Source: JANSYL01 sp963921255
GTDB taxonomy: Bacteria > Pseudomonadota > Alphaproteobacteria > Rhodobacterales > Rhodobacteraceae
DNA: 64,000 nucleotides
Assembly: GCA_963921255.3 (NCBI GenBank)
Contig: CAWUEW020000002.1
Location: 124,001-188,000 of the forward strand
Direction: 5' to 3'
Part shown: positions 25,509 to 34,427 of the stretch, in pieces
Layout: each line of letters begins with the position of its first letter
Position numbering within the stretch: the stretch's first letter is position 1
The notes under the pieces: model-generated
Databases searched by the model: none
What the model was told of the DNA's origin: nothing
The model's input: the letters and a program-made list of their open reading frames with translations, nothing else
Program-made: the position numbers and the translations under genes

Positions 25509-25544
25509 GGGGGCGGATGGCGGACGAGCTGTTCGCCCCCTTTT
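25509..25544 (+). terminator. hairpin with T-run after the binding-protein gene
   Basis: GGGGGCG (25509-25515) pairs with CGCCCCC (25534-25540) and is followed by TTTT. It lies between the binding-protein stop and the permease start. A partial terminator here would explain the usual excess of binding protein over membrane components in ABC operons. Confidence 0.7.
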
Positions 25545-25579
25545 CATCACAGACCGCTTGAGGGGAGGCAATCGGAGCA

Positions 25580-26707
25580 ATGTCTGAAGAGGCACAACCG
25601 GCCGGAGGGCCAAATGACGAACGGATCAAATCCATGGGCGGCTTTCGCCAGTGGCTGATCCGTCCGGAACTGGGGGGGATCGTCGGGACGATCGCGGTGT
25701 TCCTCTTCTTCATCATCTTCGCGGGCGACAGCGGCATGTTCAACGCGCAGGGCATCATGAACTGGAGCCAGGTGAGCGCACAATTCATGATCATCGCCGT
25801 CGGTGCCTGCATGCTGATGGTCGCCGGGGAGTTCGACCTCTCGGTCGGCTCTATGATCGGGTTCGCAGGCATGTCGATTGCCATCTTTGGCGTCACCCTC
25901 AGCTTGCCGATCTGGATTGCCATCCTGATCACCTTTGCCCTCTGCATCACCTTGGGTGCGATAAACGGGCTGATCGTGGTGAAAACCGGTCTCCCGAGCT
26001 TCATTGTGACGCTGGCGTTCCTCTTCATCCTGCGCGGGTTCACGATCTTCTTCCCGCAGGTCATTGAACGCCGCACCATCATCGGCGGGATCGATGACGC
26101 GGCTGTCGGCGATTGGCTGGCCCCCGTCTTTGGAGGCGAGATCCTCGGGTTCGTCTTCTACTGGCTGGCCGATATCGGCCTGATCGACACGTTCCAGCGC
26201 GGCACCCGTGCAGGGGAGCCCGTGATTGACGGTCTTCCGATGTTGATCGTTTGGGCGATTGTTCTGGTCGTCGCGGGCCATTTCGTGCTGACGCGGACGC
26301 GGTTCGGCAACTGGATTTTCGCGGCTGGCGGCGATGCCCAGGCGGCCCGGTATGTCGGGGTGCCGGTCGAGCGCGTGAAAATCTACATGTTCATGCTGAC
26401 GGCGTTCTGCGCCTGCGTTTTCGCCACCTGCCAGGTGATGGAATTCGGATCGGCCGGTGCCGACCGGGGGCTCTTGAAAGAGTTTGAGGCCATCATCGCC
26501 GTCGTGATCGGCGGCGCGCTTTTGACTGGCGGGTATGGTTCGGTGGTTGGCGCGGCCTTGGGCGCCCTGATCTTCGGTGTGGTCCAGCAGGGTCTGTTCT
26601 TCGCCGGCGTCGAGTCGAGCCTGTTCCGCGTGTTCCTTGGTGTGATCCTTCTCTTTGCCGTGATCCTGAACACCTACATCCGTCGCATCATCACGGGGGA
26701 GCGTTGA
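25580..26707 (+). CDS. inositol/sugar ABC transporter permease
   Basis: The 375-residue protein has about ten hydrophobic helices of the BPD_transp_2 (RbsC-like) type. Markers are MLMVAGEFDLSVGSMIGFAGM (the conserved 'GgiDLSvG' motif), INGLIVVKTGLPSFIVTLAFLFILRG, and GGYGSVVGAALGALIFGVVQQGLFF near the C terminus. It forms the membrane channel for the substrate bound by the protein encoded upstream. One base separates its stop from the ATPase start region, so translation is closely linked. A loop of ~50 residues near residue 165 is longer than in RbsC. Confidence 0.92.
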   Translation: MSEEAQPAGGPNDERIKSMGGFRQWLIRPELGGIVGTIAVFLFFIIFAGDSGMFNAQGIMNWSQVSAQFMIIAVGACMLMVAGEFDLSVGSMIGFAGMSIAIFGVTLSLPIWIAILITFALCITLGAINGLIVVKTGLPSFIVTLAFLFILRGFTIFFPQVIERRTIIGGIDDAAVGDWLAPVFGGEILGFVFYWLADIGLIDTFQRGTRAGEPVIDGLPMLIVWAIVLVVAGHFVLTRTRFGNWIFAAGGDAQAARYVGVPVERVKIYMFMLTAFCACVFATCQVMEFGSAGADRGLLKEFEAIIAVVIGGALLTGGYGSVVGAALGALIFGVVQQGLFFAGVESSLFRVFLGVILLFAVILNTYIRRIITGER

Positions 26708-26708
26708 G

Positions 26709-27500
26709 ATGAGCAGCTTCGACCACAACCCCATCGTGGAAATGACCGATATCGCCAAACACTTTGGCCCGGTCATCGCCCTGAACGGCGTCAGCTTCGA
26801 CATCCGGCCGGGCGAATGCCATTGCCTGCTTGGCGACAACGGCGCTGGCAAATCGACCTTCATCAAGACCATGTCCGGGGTGCACAAACCGACCTCAGGC
26901 AAGATCATGTTCGAGGGCACGGAGATGAATTTCTCCAGCCCAAGGGACGCGATGGAGGCCGGTATCGCAACGGTGTACCAGGATCTTGCCATGATCCCGC
27001 TGATGAGTGTGACGCGCAACTTCTGGATGGGCCGAGAACCCACCAAGGGGTTTGGCCCGCTCAAGATGATCGATTTCGAAAAGGCGAACTCGGTCACGAT
27101 GGAAGAAATGCGGAAGATGGGCATCAACCTGCGCTCTCCGGATCAGGCCGTCGGCACCCTGTCGGGCGGCGAGCGGCAAACCGTGGCCATCGCGCGCTCT
27201 GTCTATTTTGGGGCCAAGGTGCTGATCCTCGACGAGCCGACATCGGCCCTTGGGGTGCGCCAAACCGCGAACGTTCTGTCGACGATCGACAAGGTGCGCG
27301 GCAAGGGCATTGGCGTGGTCTTCATCACGCACAATGTGCGGCACGCCTTGGCGGTCGGCGACCGATTCACCGTGCTCAACCGGGGCAAGACCCTCGGCAC
27401 GGCGCAACGCGGGCAGATCACACCGGAAGAGTTGCAGGACATGATGGCCGGCGGGCAGGAAATGGTGGCCCTCGAAGGGTCGCTTGGCGGCACAGTCTGA
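26709..27500 (+). CDS. inositol/sugar ABC transporter ATP-binding protein (single domain)
   Basis: Motifs are complete: Walker A GDNGAGKS (residues ~39-46), Q-loop VYQDLAMIPL, signature LSGGERQTVAIAR, Walker B VLILDEPTSALG and switch His in FITHNVRHA. At 263 residues it has one ATPase domain, unlike the ~500-residue double-domain XylG/RbsA type, and resembles FrcA of the fructose system. It therefore probably works as a homodimer. It powers uptake through the upstream permease and shares the operon. Confidence 0.92.
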   Translation: MSSFDHNPIVEMTDIAKHFGPVIALNGVSFDIRPGECHCLLGDNGAGKSTFIKTMSGVHKPTSGKIMFEGTEMNFSSPRDAMEAGIATVYQDLAMIPLMSVTRNFWMGREPTKGFGPLKMIDFEKANSVTMEEMRKMGINLRSPDQAVGTLSGGERQTVAIARSVYFGAKVLILDEPTSALGVRQTANVLSTIDKVRGKGIGVVFITHNVRHALAVGDRFTVLNRGKTLGTAQRGQITPEELQDMMAGGQEMVALEGSLGGTV

Positions 27501-27513
27501 AGCGGGACAGCAC

Positions 27514-28679
27514 GTGAAAGACGAGATGTTCTACAAACTTGAAAGCGGCGAACTGGATCGGTTCGCCGCGATCACGCAACAGGTCCTATCGCCTGATGCA
27601 GTGCCGCTGGCCAGCGGCATCGAAAAGAATGTGCCGATCTACGACATGGCAGTGCTGCGCGACCATCTCGATGCGCCGACGCGCCGTCGGGCTTGATGGC
27701 CGAATGGGCACAGGTCCTGGGCCAATCCGCGGGCGTCGTCGTTTTGAAGTCTGCCTACGCGGATACAGCGGCGATTGATGCCGCCACACGTGTGTTCAAC
27801 GACATCATCGCGCGCGAAAAGGCGGATACGGGCGGAAAAGCCGATCACTTTGCCGCCGCCGGCGCGAACGACCGGATCTGGAATGCCCTTCAAAAGCTGT
27901 GCATGGACGATCCCGACGTCTTCGCGCGTTACTTCGCCAACCCGGCCATTGCCGCGGTGTGTGAAGCTTGGCTTGGGCCGGGGTATCAGATGACCGCGCA
28001 GGTCAATCTGGTGCGCCCGGGGGGACAAGCGCAGCAAGCCCACCGCGATTATCACCTCGGCTTTCAAACGGCCGACGTGGCGGCGCAGTTCCCGGCACAT
28101 GTTCACGCGCTGTCGTCGGTCATGACCTTGCAAGGCGCGGTTGCCCATTGCGACATGCCGGTCGAAAGCGGCCCGACACAATTGCTTCCGTTTTCGCAAC
28201 TGTTCCCAGAGGGCTATATGGCCTACCGGCGCGACGACTTCCGCGCCTATTTTGAAGAACACGCGATTCAGGTGCCGCTGGCCAAAGGAGACGCCGTTTT
28301 CTTCAACCCGGCCCTGTTCCATGCCGCCGGCGAGAACCGATCGGACGACATTCACCGGATGGCCAACCTGCTGCAGGTGTCCTCCGCATTTGGCCGCGCC
28401 ATGGAAAGCGTTGATCGCCTTGGGATGTGCACGGCGCTTTACCCGGTGTTGCAGGACCTGATGCAGGCCGGCACCCTTGAAGAACCAGACTGCGCCGCGG
28501 CGATTGCGGCGGCCGCTGAAGGTTACGCCTTTCCCACCAATCTGGATACCGACCCCCCGACCGGTGGCCTCGCGCCTGAGACGCAGGCCGGGCTCATGCA
28601 GCGCGCGCTCGCGGATGGGATGACGCCAGATGATGTGTCCCGTGCCCTGCTGGCACAGGCCGCACGGCGGGCCCCCTGA
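27514..28679 (+). CDS. phytanoyl-CoA dioxygenase family (Fe(II)/2-oxoglutarate) protein, one frame break near 27690
   Basis: A short frame (GTG 27514 to TGA 27694-27696, MKDEMFYKLESGELDRF...APTRRRA-like) is followed one base back by LMAEWAQVLGQSAGVVVL... to 28679. Restoring one base gives a single ~388-residue protein. The dioxygenase core shows AHRDYHLGFQ with the Fe-binding H-x-D, MTAQVNLVRPGG just before it, LPFSQLFPEGY, and VFFNPALFHAAGENRSDD with the distal His and the 2-oxoglutarate Arg. Alternatively the TGATG overlap lets two separate peptides be made by reinitiation. It sits between the transport ATPase and iolB, which suggests oxidation of a modified inositol, an inference only. Confidence 0.75.
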
Positions 28680-28693
28680 AGAAGGAGTTCATC

Positions 28694-29491
28694 ATGAGCG
28701 ATCTGTTGTGCAAACCAAGGGGAACGTCGGGCCACATCCATGCGATCACGCCGGACAGCGCCGGATGGGGGTATGTTGGGTTCGACGCCTGGCGATTGGC
28801 CGCCGGGGAAGTCGCAACGGCCTCCACCGGGGATCGCGAGGTGATCTTGGTCCTGGTCGAAGGCCATGCCCGGATCGTGGCTGCGGGCGAGGATTTTGGC
28901 GCGATGGGCGACCGACTGGACGTGTTCGAACGCACGCCGCCGCATTGCATCTATGTTCCTCCCGGGCAGGACTGGCACGTGGAGGCATCGACCCCGGTCA
29001 CCTTGGGCGTCTGCACGGCCCCAAGCCCGGGTGGGCGACCCGCGCAGCGCCTGGGGCCGGAGGACATCGCGCTTGAAGAGCGCGGCACAGGCGCCAACAC
29101 GCGCTACATTTACAACATCGCGATGGAAGGCCGCGACGTGGCCGACAGTTTGCTGGTCACCGAGGTGTTCACCCCGGCTGGCAATTGGTCGTCATACCCG
29201 CCCCACCGCCACGACGAGGATGATTTTCCGCGCATCACATACCTCGAAGAAACCTATTACCACCGGCTGAACCCGGCGCGCGGGTTCGGGCTACAGCGCG
29301 TCTTCACCGAAGATGGCAGCCTCGACGAAAAGATGGCGGTCGGCGATCATGACGTGGTCTTGGTGCCTCGGGGCCATCACCCCTGCGGGGCCCCCTATGG
29401 CGTCGAGATGTACTATCTGAACGTCATGGCGGGACCACGACGCAATTGGCGGTTCCAGGCACATCCCGATTTTGAACACTTGATGGGTTAA
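28694..29491 (+). CDS. iolB: 5-deoxy-glucuronate isomerase
   Basis: The 265-residue bicupin matches canonical IolB: FTPAGNWSSYPPHRHDEDDFPRITYLEETYYHRLNPARGFGLQRVF contains the metal site H-x-H plus Glu. VLVPRGHHPCGAPYGVEMYYLNVMAG is the second conserved block. It converts 5-deoxy-glucuronate to 5-dehydro-2-deoxygluconate, the substrate of IolC. It is the last gene of the transport operon, 14 bp after the dioxygenase with a GAAGGAG ribosome site. A divergent paralogue sits in the minus-strand operon. Confidence 0.93.
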   Translation: MSDLLCKPRGTSGHIHAITPDSAGWGYVGFDAWRLAAGEVATASTGDREVILVLVEGHARIVAAGEDFGAMGDRLDVFERTPPHCIYVPPGQDWHVEASTPVTLGVCTAPSPGGRPAQRLGPEDIALEERGTGANTRYIYNIAMEGRDVADSLLVTEVFTPAGNWSSYPPHRHDEDDFPRITYLEETYYHRLNPARGFGLQRVFTEDGSLDEKMAVGDHDVVLVPRGHHPCGAPYGVEMYYLNVMAGPRRNWRFQAHPDFEHLMG

Positions 29492-29566
29492 GCGCCCCGC
29501 TGCCCGCCAAAGCCGCTCCGGGCCACCCGCACGGCCTTGGACCGAGGGGCAGAGCCGCCCCCGCGC

Positions 29567-29827
29567 CTACAAACACAAAAACAAATGCGCGTCTTCGTAG
29601 GTTTGCGAATTTGACCGGGTCGAGGCGTATTCGGCCCGGCTGGCCCCACCGGTCCGACAAATGCGCTCGGCCTCCGCTGCGGCGGCGCTTCGGACCTCCT
29701 GCTGGTTGGCGAATTGCGAGGTGACGATGGTGACGCTTGCGCCATTGTATTCTGCAACAATGGGCGTGGCGGGGACACAGGCGACAAGGCCCAGGGATAC
29801 GGCGGTCAAAAGAATGGTTTTACGCAT
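29567..29827 (-). CDS. small lipoprotein
   Basis: The start at 29827 gives MRKTILLTAVSLGLVAC, a lipoprotein signal with lipobox LVAC. The mature ~70 residues are soluble and contain two more Cys (RICRTGG and LFLCL at the very end) that could pair. YNGASVTIVTSQFANQQEVRSAAAAEAERIC looks like a small alpha/beta fold. No known family was recognised. It converges with the iolB gene and is followed upstream by the CapA-like gene on the same strand. Confidence 0.62.
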   Translation of the reverse strand: MRKTILLTAVSLGLVACVPATPIVAEYNGASVTIVTSQFANQQEVRSAAAAEAERICRTGGASRAEYASTRSNSQTYEDAHLFLCL

Positions 29828-29911
29828 GTTACTCACTACTCAAAACACAAAGAACAGCCTCAGGATGCCCGAGCGGACGGGGTCAATCAACCGCGCGATA
29901 TCCGCGCGCGC

Positions 29912-31120
29912 CTAGTCGGCGCAGCCCGCCCCCTCGACCGAGACGCCCAAGTCTTGCGGCGTCAGCAAAAGCTCCCGCCCCAGGATAGCCCCGGCGTGGG
30001 AAATGCTGGACGCCCCATCCGCGGCAAAGGCGGCGGGCGCCACGGTCACGCCGCGCCCTTCATAGCGGTTCACGCGGGTCGGCAAGGCACGGGGCGGCAT
30101 CGCAACGACGCGACCGGACGCATCGCGCCGCATGTCGAAATAAAGCACTGCCCCCGTCCGGCGCGGCAACGCCCATTGGCCGGAAATGAAATTCCCAAGC
30201 GAGTAGGCGATGAACCCTGTGCGCCCGTCCGCAGCCGTCACCACCTCGATCGGCTGCAGAACATGCGGATGGGCCCCAATGACAGCCGCCGCGCCCGAGT
30301 CGATGGCCGCCCGTGCGAGTGCTCGCTGACGCGCGTTGGGCGTGTGCGTGTACTCGGCGCCCCAATGGGGCAGCAGGATGACGGCGTCGATATCGCTTTC
30401 CGCACGCAGGTTGGCGATCAGAGACGGAACCGACGGATTGTCCCCGTAGCAGCGCAAGGCTTGTCGATGTGGGTCAGGCAGCCCGTTGACGCTGTATGTG
30501 CAGGCCAGAAGTGCAACCCGCGCCCGTCCGCCCGACATGGATAGATCAACGGTCGTATGCCACGGCCCGGTCTGGCCGCGCGGCACGGTGCCGGTCCATT
30601 GCAAGTTCTGCTCGGCCAGGGCGGCCAAGGTGCGTTCGACCCCAAGTGGCCCGCGATCAAGCGCGTGATTGTTGGCGGTCTGCGCCACATCCACGCCAAC
30701 AGCAACCAGCGCTTCGGCAATCGTGGGGTGATAGTTGAACGCGGGGTATCCGGCATAGATCCGATTGTCGAAGCGGGTGCCGGGATCCCGGCCCGCATCG
30801 CGCCCACCGGGCAGAACATTGCGCGCAGCCGGTCCTTCGAGGTTGACGACCGTGACGTCGGCATTGGACAGGAACGGCGCCATCGGCGCCAAGGCCGGCA
30901 AAAAGTGATCATCTCGCCGCGCAGCGTCCGATTGGATCAATCGGTGCAGCAGAAAATCCCCCGCGACCGCCACGGTGCCCGCCCCCGGTTCGAACACACC
31001 CAAATCGCGCGACACCGCGCAACTTCCCGGACCAGATTGGCTCGTCGGTGTACAGGCGGCCAGCGCAAGTGCCGCCGCCAGAGCGGCTTTGGCCGCGAAA
31101 CGGCTGCGTGTCATCTCCAT
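29912..31120 (-). CDS. CapA-family (PGA_cap) metallophosphatase-like lipoprotein
   Basis: The N terminus (FAAKAALAAALALAAC) is a lipoprotein signal. The mature ~370 residues match the bacterial capsule-synthesis CapA/PgsA domain: VAVAGDFLLHR at the first metal strand, VTVVNLEGPAA, DVAQTANNHALDRGPLGVERTLAAL with the N-N-H motif, VILLPHWGAEY and VIGAHPHVLQPIEV. The domain has a calcineurin-like fold; in Bacillus CapA it takes part in poly-gamma-glutamate capsule assembly, but many Gram-negative relatives have no known role. No capB or capC is nearby. The start could be 31120 or 31114. Confidence 0.85.
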   Translation of the reverse strand: MEMTRSRFAAKAALAAALALAACTPTSQSGPGSCAVSRDLGVFEPGAGTVAVAGDFLLHRLIQSDAARRDDHFLPALAPMAPFLSNADVTVVNLEGPAARNVLPGGRDAGRDPGTRFDNRIYAGYPAFNYHPTIAEALVAVGVDVAQTANNHALDRGPLGVERTLAALAEQNLQWTGTVPRGQTGPWHTTVDLSMSGGRARVALLACTYSVNGLPDPHRQALRCYGDNPSVPSLIANLRAESDIDAVILLPHWGAEYTHTPNARQRALARAAIDSGAAAVIGAHPHVLQPIEVVTAADGRTGFIAYSLGNFISGQWALPRRTGAVLYFDMRRDASGRVVAMPPRALPTRVNRYEGRGVTVAPAAFAADGASSISHAGAILGRELLLTPQDLGVSVEGAGCAD

Positions 31121-31166
31121 CCTCCCCAGGATCTGATGCCAGCAGCTTACGAATGCTGACCGGCTC

Positions 31167-32402
31167 TCAAACCATGTTCGAGGCTGCCCGGCGCCAATTG
31201 TCTGCAAATGTGACCCGTTCGACGCAGGCCAACCGCGTCAGGCGGTGCAATTCCGCCTCGAGTTTCGCCTGCCGTTGCTTGCCCCACCGCACCCCGGGCT
31301 CGGGCCAGACCGCACGCACAGCCAGCGTGTCGGCCGCACGATCCGCCTGAACGTCGATGCGCCCCACCAACCGATCGCCTTCCAGCATGGGAAACACGTA
31401 ATACCCGAACCGGCGCTGCGCCTCGGGCACGAAAATCTCGATCCGATAGTGAAAGCCGAACAACCGTTCGGCGCGCTTGCGGTCGCGAAGGGCGGGATCA
31501 AAAGGGCTGAGGATGCGCAGACGCGCCGTTGGATCCGGTATGTCTTCGAGCTGCACAAGCGTGTCCGGGCGCACGACGCTGCGCCGGGTGGCCCCGTCGA
31601 CGCACTGGATATCGACCTCCACGAGGTGGCCACCGGCCAAACCCTGCGCGACCCAAGATTTGGCTTCGCGCGGCGAAATCAGGGCCCAGAACGCGGCCAG
31701 CTCTCCTGATGTTGCAAAGCCCAACCTGTCCAGGGCGGCGCCGCACGCCCAGTCGACAATATCGCCGTCCGCGACACGCGCGTTCAGGTGCTCGGGTGGG
31801 ATGACACGCTCGACAAGGTCATAAAACTTCCGAAAACCGGATCGATGCGTCACCGACAATTCGCCCACGCGCCACAGGTATTCGAGCGCGGTTTTCGACG
31901 GGTGCCATTCCCACCATCCGCCCGATTGGGCGGGGTGGTCTCCGGCCATGTCGGCGCTGCAGACGGCGCCGTGATCCGCGATGTGCTGGCGGACGCGATC
32001 CAACTCCCCTTGAAACGCCGGGCCGCGCCACTTTTCCCATTTCTCGCCCAACCGCGCGCGATCCCTGTCGAAACGCAACCGCCAGTAGGGAAAAAACTGC
32101 ACCGGGATTTTGGAGGCATCATGGGTCCAATGTTCGAAGGTCCCGCGCATCCGGTCGTTGAGCCAACGTAGGCTGGCGGGTTTGTACGTTGGACGCCGGG
32201 ACCACAGGATCAGGTCATGGGCACGGGCCACCGTGTTGACGCTATCGACCTGAACAAACCCGAGGCTTGTGATCAGGTCGAGCAGCGCCTGCCCGGTCGC
32301 CGGCCCGCCGGGCGTCTCGGCCAAGCGGTGACGGTGCAAGAACAGATGCCGGGCCTGCGCATTTGTCAGCACCGGGCGCGCGTCCCCTGCCCCGTCCCTC
32401 AT
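31167..32402 (-). CDS. winged-helix DNA glycosylase-like protein, YcaQ/AlkZ family
   Basis: The ~411-residue protein contains ALLDLITSLGFVQVDSVNTVARAHDLILWSR, matching the HTH_42 'lG.vQiDsi.vv.RaHh.vl.sR' block that carries the catalytic Q-x-D motif. SPFDPALRDRKRAERLFGFHYRIEIFVPEAQRRFGYYVFPMLEGDRLVGRID is highly conserved in this family. E. coli YcaQ and Streptomyces AlkZ excise interstrand crosslinks and bulky alkylated bases. The role here is therefore probably protection against DNA crosslinks. The start at MRDGAGDARP is preferred; the frame opens 13 codons earlier, overlapping the upstream CoA ligase. Confidence 0.87.
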   Translation of the reverse strand: MRDGAGDARPVLTNAQARHLFLHRHRLAETPGGPATGQALLDLITSLGFVQVDSVNTVARAHDLILWSRRPTYKPASLRWLNDRMRGTFEHWTHDASKIPVQFFPYWRLRFDRDRARLGEKWEKWRGPAFQGELDRVRQHIADHGAVCSADMAGDHPAQSGGWWEWHPSKTALEYLWRVGELSVTHRSGFRKFYDLVERVIPPEHLNARVADGDIVDWACGAALDRLGFATSGELAAFWALISPREAKSWVAQGLAGGHLVEVDIQCVDGATRRSVVRPDTLVQLEDIPDPTARLRILSPFDPALRDRKRAERLFGFHYRIEIFVPEAQRRFGYYVFPMLEGDRLVGRIDVQADRAADTLAVRAVWPEPGVRWGKQRQAKLEAELHRLTRLACVERVTFADNWRRAASNMV

Positions 32403-32416
32403 GTCATCAGCCCCCG

Positions 32417-34312
32417 TCAGGCCTCCGAAACCCAGGACCATGGCCGCGTGTATTCGCCAAGCACGGCCCGCAGTTTGTCTTCGTCAACGTCACCGTTTTT
32501 CTGCAATTCGGCGACCAGTCCAAGCTTCTTGTCTTCCCGAACCGAAACGACGCGCGCATCCAGGTCTGCCTCTGCCAGCGCTTCGTTGTAGACCCGGGTG
32601 ATTGCCTTGCGGCGCAGGTCAGGTTTGAAGACTTTGCCGACGGCGGTCTTCGGCAATTCGTCAAGAATTTCCAGACGCTTGGGGATGGCAGCGCGCTCGT
32701 GAATATGGTCGCGGCACCAAGCCATCAGATCTTTGGTGCTGACCTCCGCCCCGTCGACCAGTTCGACATAGGCACAGGGCAATTCGCCCGCGAAACTGTC
32801 TGGCTGGCCGATCGCGCCTGCGAAGGCCACGGCTTCGTGACCGGCAAGCGCCTCTTCAATCTCGGCCGGGTCAATGTTGTGACCACCCCGGATAATCAGG
32901 TCTTTCGCCCGCCCGGTGATCCAGACATACCCGTCCGCATCAATGCGCCCCAAATCGCCTGTCCGCAAGAACACATCCCCCCAAAAAAGGTCGATGTTCT
33001 TATCACTTTCGGTGTAGGTCGAGCCTTCGAAGACGCCGGGGTTGTCGATGCAAATCTCGCCGACTTCGTCGACCGCGCATTCTTCGAAGTCCTCCTTGCC
33101 CTCTTTGAGGATTTTCACCTGGCAATGGGGGAAGGGCACCCCGACGGAACCGATCTTTTTCTCACCGTCGACTGGGTTGCAGGCGACAAGGCAGGTGGCC
33201 TCGGTCAGACCATACCCTTCAACCAAGGTGACCCCGGTTGCCCGCTCGAACCTGTGGAACAGTTCCACGGGCAAAGGCGCCGACCCCGAAAATGCCGTCT
33301 TGACCGACGAGACATCCGCATCCACCGGCCGCTGCATCATGGCGGCAATTGCCGTGGGAACGGTGATGATGAAGGACACCTTCCAGCGTTCGACCAATTT
33401 CCAGAAATTGTCGAACACGCCATCGCCGCGATACCCCTGAGGGGTCGGAAAGATCACATGCCCGCCCGACGCCAACATCGCCATCAGAATCACGTGACAC
33501 GCAAAGACGTGGAACAGGGGCAGCGGGCAAATCACGTTGTCCTCTTCGGTGAACAACAGTGTGTGCCCGATCCAGCCATTGTAAATCATGCCCGAATATT
33601 TGTGCTGTGCGACCTTCGGCATCCCGGTCGTGCCGCCCGTATGGAAATACGCGGCCACGCGATCCTCGGTGGCGTCCTCGAACGTCAACGCGTCCTTCGC
33701 ATGCTTTGCCACTTCGGCGTTGAAATCCTTGACCTTGGCATGGTGCCGCGTCGGGTTTTTGGGTCGGATCAACGGCACGATCAGTTTTTTCAAACCGGTC
33801 AGATAGCGCAGGAGATCCACCTCCAGCACGGTCTTCACATTTGGCGCATGGCTGACGGCTTCGGCCACTTTTTGCGCGACATCTGTTTTGGGGAACGCCT
33901 TCAAGGTGACAACGATCTTGGCATCGGTCTCGCGCAGGATCGCGCCCATTTGTTCGGGTTCCAGCAGCGGGTTAACCGGCGCCACGATGCCGGCCACAGC
34001 GCCACCCAGAATGGTCGTCACGGTTTCATTGCAGTTTGGCAGCACGAAGGCGACCGTATCTGTCGGACCGATCCCGAGGGCACGAAACATGTTCGCCGTT
34101 TGGGTGACCCGGGCGTGCAGATCAGACCATGTCAGTGTTTCGGCCGGATCGGTCGGGCCCGAGAACATCTGAAAGGTCACGGCATTCAAGGCACCGTGCT
34201 GTGCTTTGCGCTGACTAAGGAGCTCGTAAAGCGTCGTCGCAGGTTGGCTTTCTGGCCACGGGCGCTCGGCCTCAATTCTGCGCACGTCTTCCGGTGTGGC
34301 GAAAGTCACCAT
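32417..34312 (-). CDS. acyl-CoA synthetase (AMP-dependent ligase)
   Basis: The 631-residue enzyme has the adenylation core: YFHTGGTTGMPKVAQHKYSG (P-loop-like A3), VEGYGLTEATCLVACNP (A5), FLRTGDLGRIDADGYVWITGRAKDLIIRGGHNIDPAEIEEAL (A7-A8) and PKTAVGKVFKPDLR with the catalytic Lys (A10). It activates a carboxylic acid to the acyl-AMP and then the CoA thioester. Length and the insertion before the core suggest a long-chain or branched substrate, but this cannot be fixed. It lies directly upstream of the glycosylase gene with a 15-bp gap and downstream of an ABC exporter gene on the same strand. Confidence 0.9.
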   Translation of the reverse strand: MVTFATPEDVRRIEAERPWPESQPATTLYELLSQRKAQHGALNAVTFQMFSGPTDPAETLTWSDLHARVTQTANMFRALGIGPTDTVAFVLPNCNETVTTILGGAVAGIVAPVNPLLEPEQMGAILRETDAKIVVTLKAFPKTDVAQKVAEAVSHAPNVKTVLEVDLLRYLTGLKKLIVPLIRPKNPTRHHAKVKDFNAEVAKHAKDALTFEDATEDRVAAYFHTGGTTGMPKVAQHKYSGMIYNGWIGHTLLFTEEDNVICPLPLFHVFACHVILMAMLASGGHVIFPTPQGYRGDGVFDNFWKLVERWKVSFIITVPTAIAAMMQRPVDADVSSVKTAFSGSAPLPVELFHRFERATGVTLVEGYGLTEATCLVACNPVDGEKKIGSVGVPFPHCQVKILKEGKEDFEECAVDEVGEICIDNPGVFEGSTYTESDKNIDLFWGDVFLRTGDLGRIDADGYVWITGRAKDLIIRGGHNIDPAEIEEALAGHEAVAFAGAIGQPDSFAGELPCAYVELVDGAEVSTKDLMAWCRDHIHERAAIPKRLEILDELPKTAVGKVFKPDLRRKAITRVYNEALAEADLDARVVSVREDKKLGLVAELQKNGDVDEDKLRAVLGEYTRPWSWVSEA

Positions 34313-34427
34313 GTGGTCGTCCTCCCCTTCGATACGGCCGGGGGCGGTTGTTGTGATTTAGGCCCTCCGGTGCCGGACAGGATGCGCCCTTGGCCCGCAT
34401 TGCGCAAGCGTGACCCTGCGGCGTCCG

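Noticed and set aside
29492..29566. Terminator between convergent iolB and the small lipoprotein gene
   Set aside because: The gap is GC-rich with only weak interrupted pairing and no T-run; I could not define a convincing stem.
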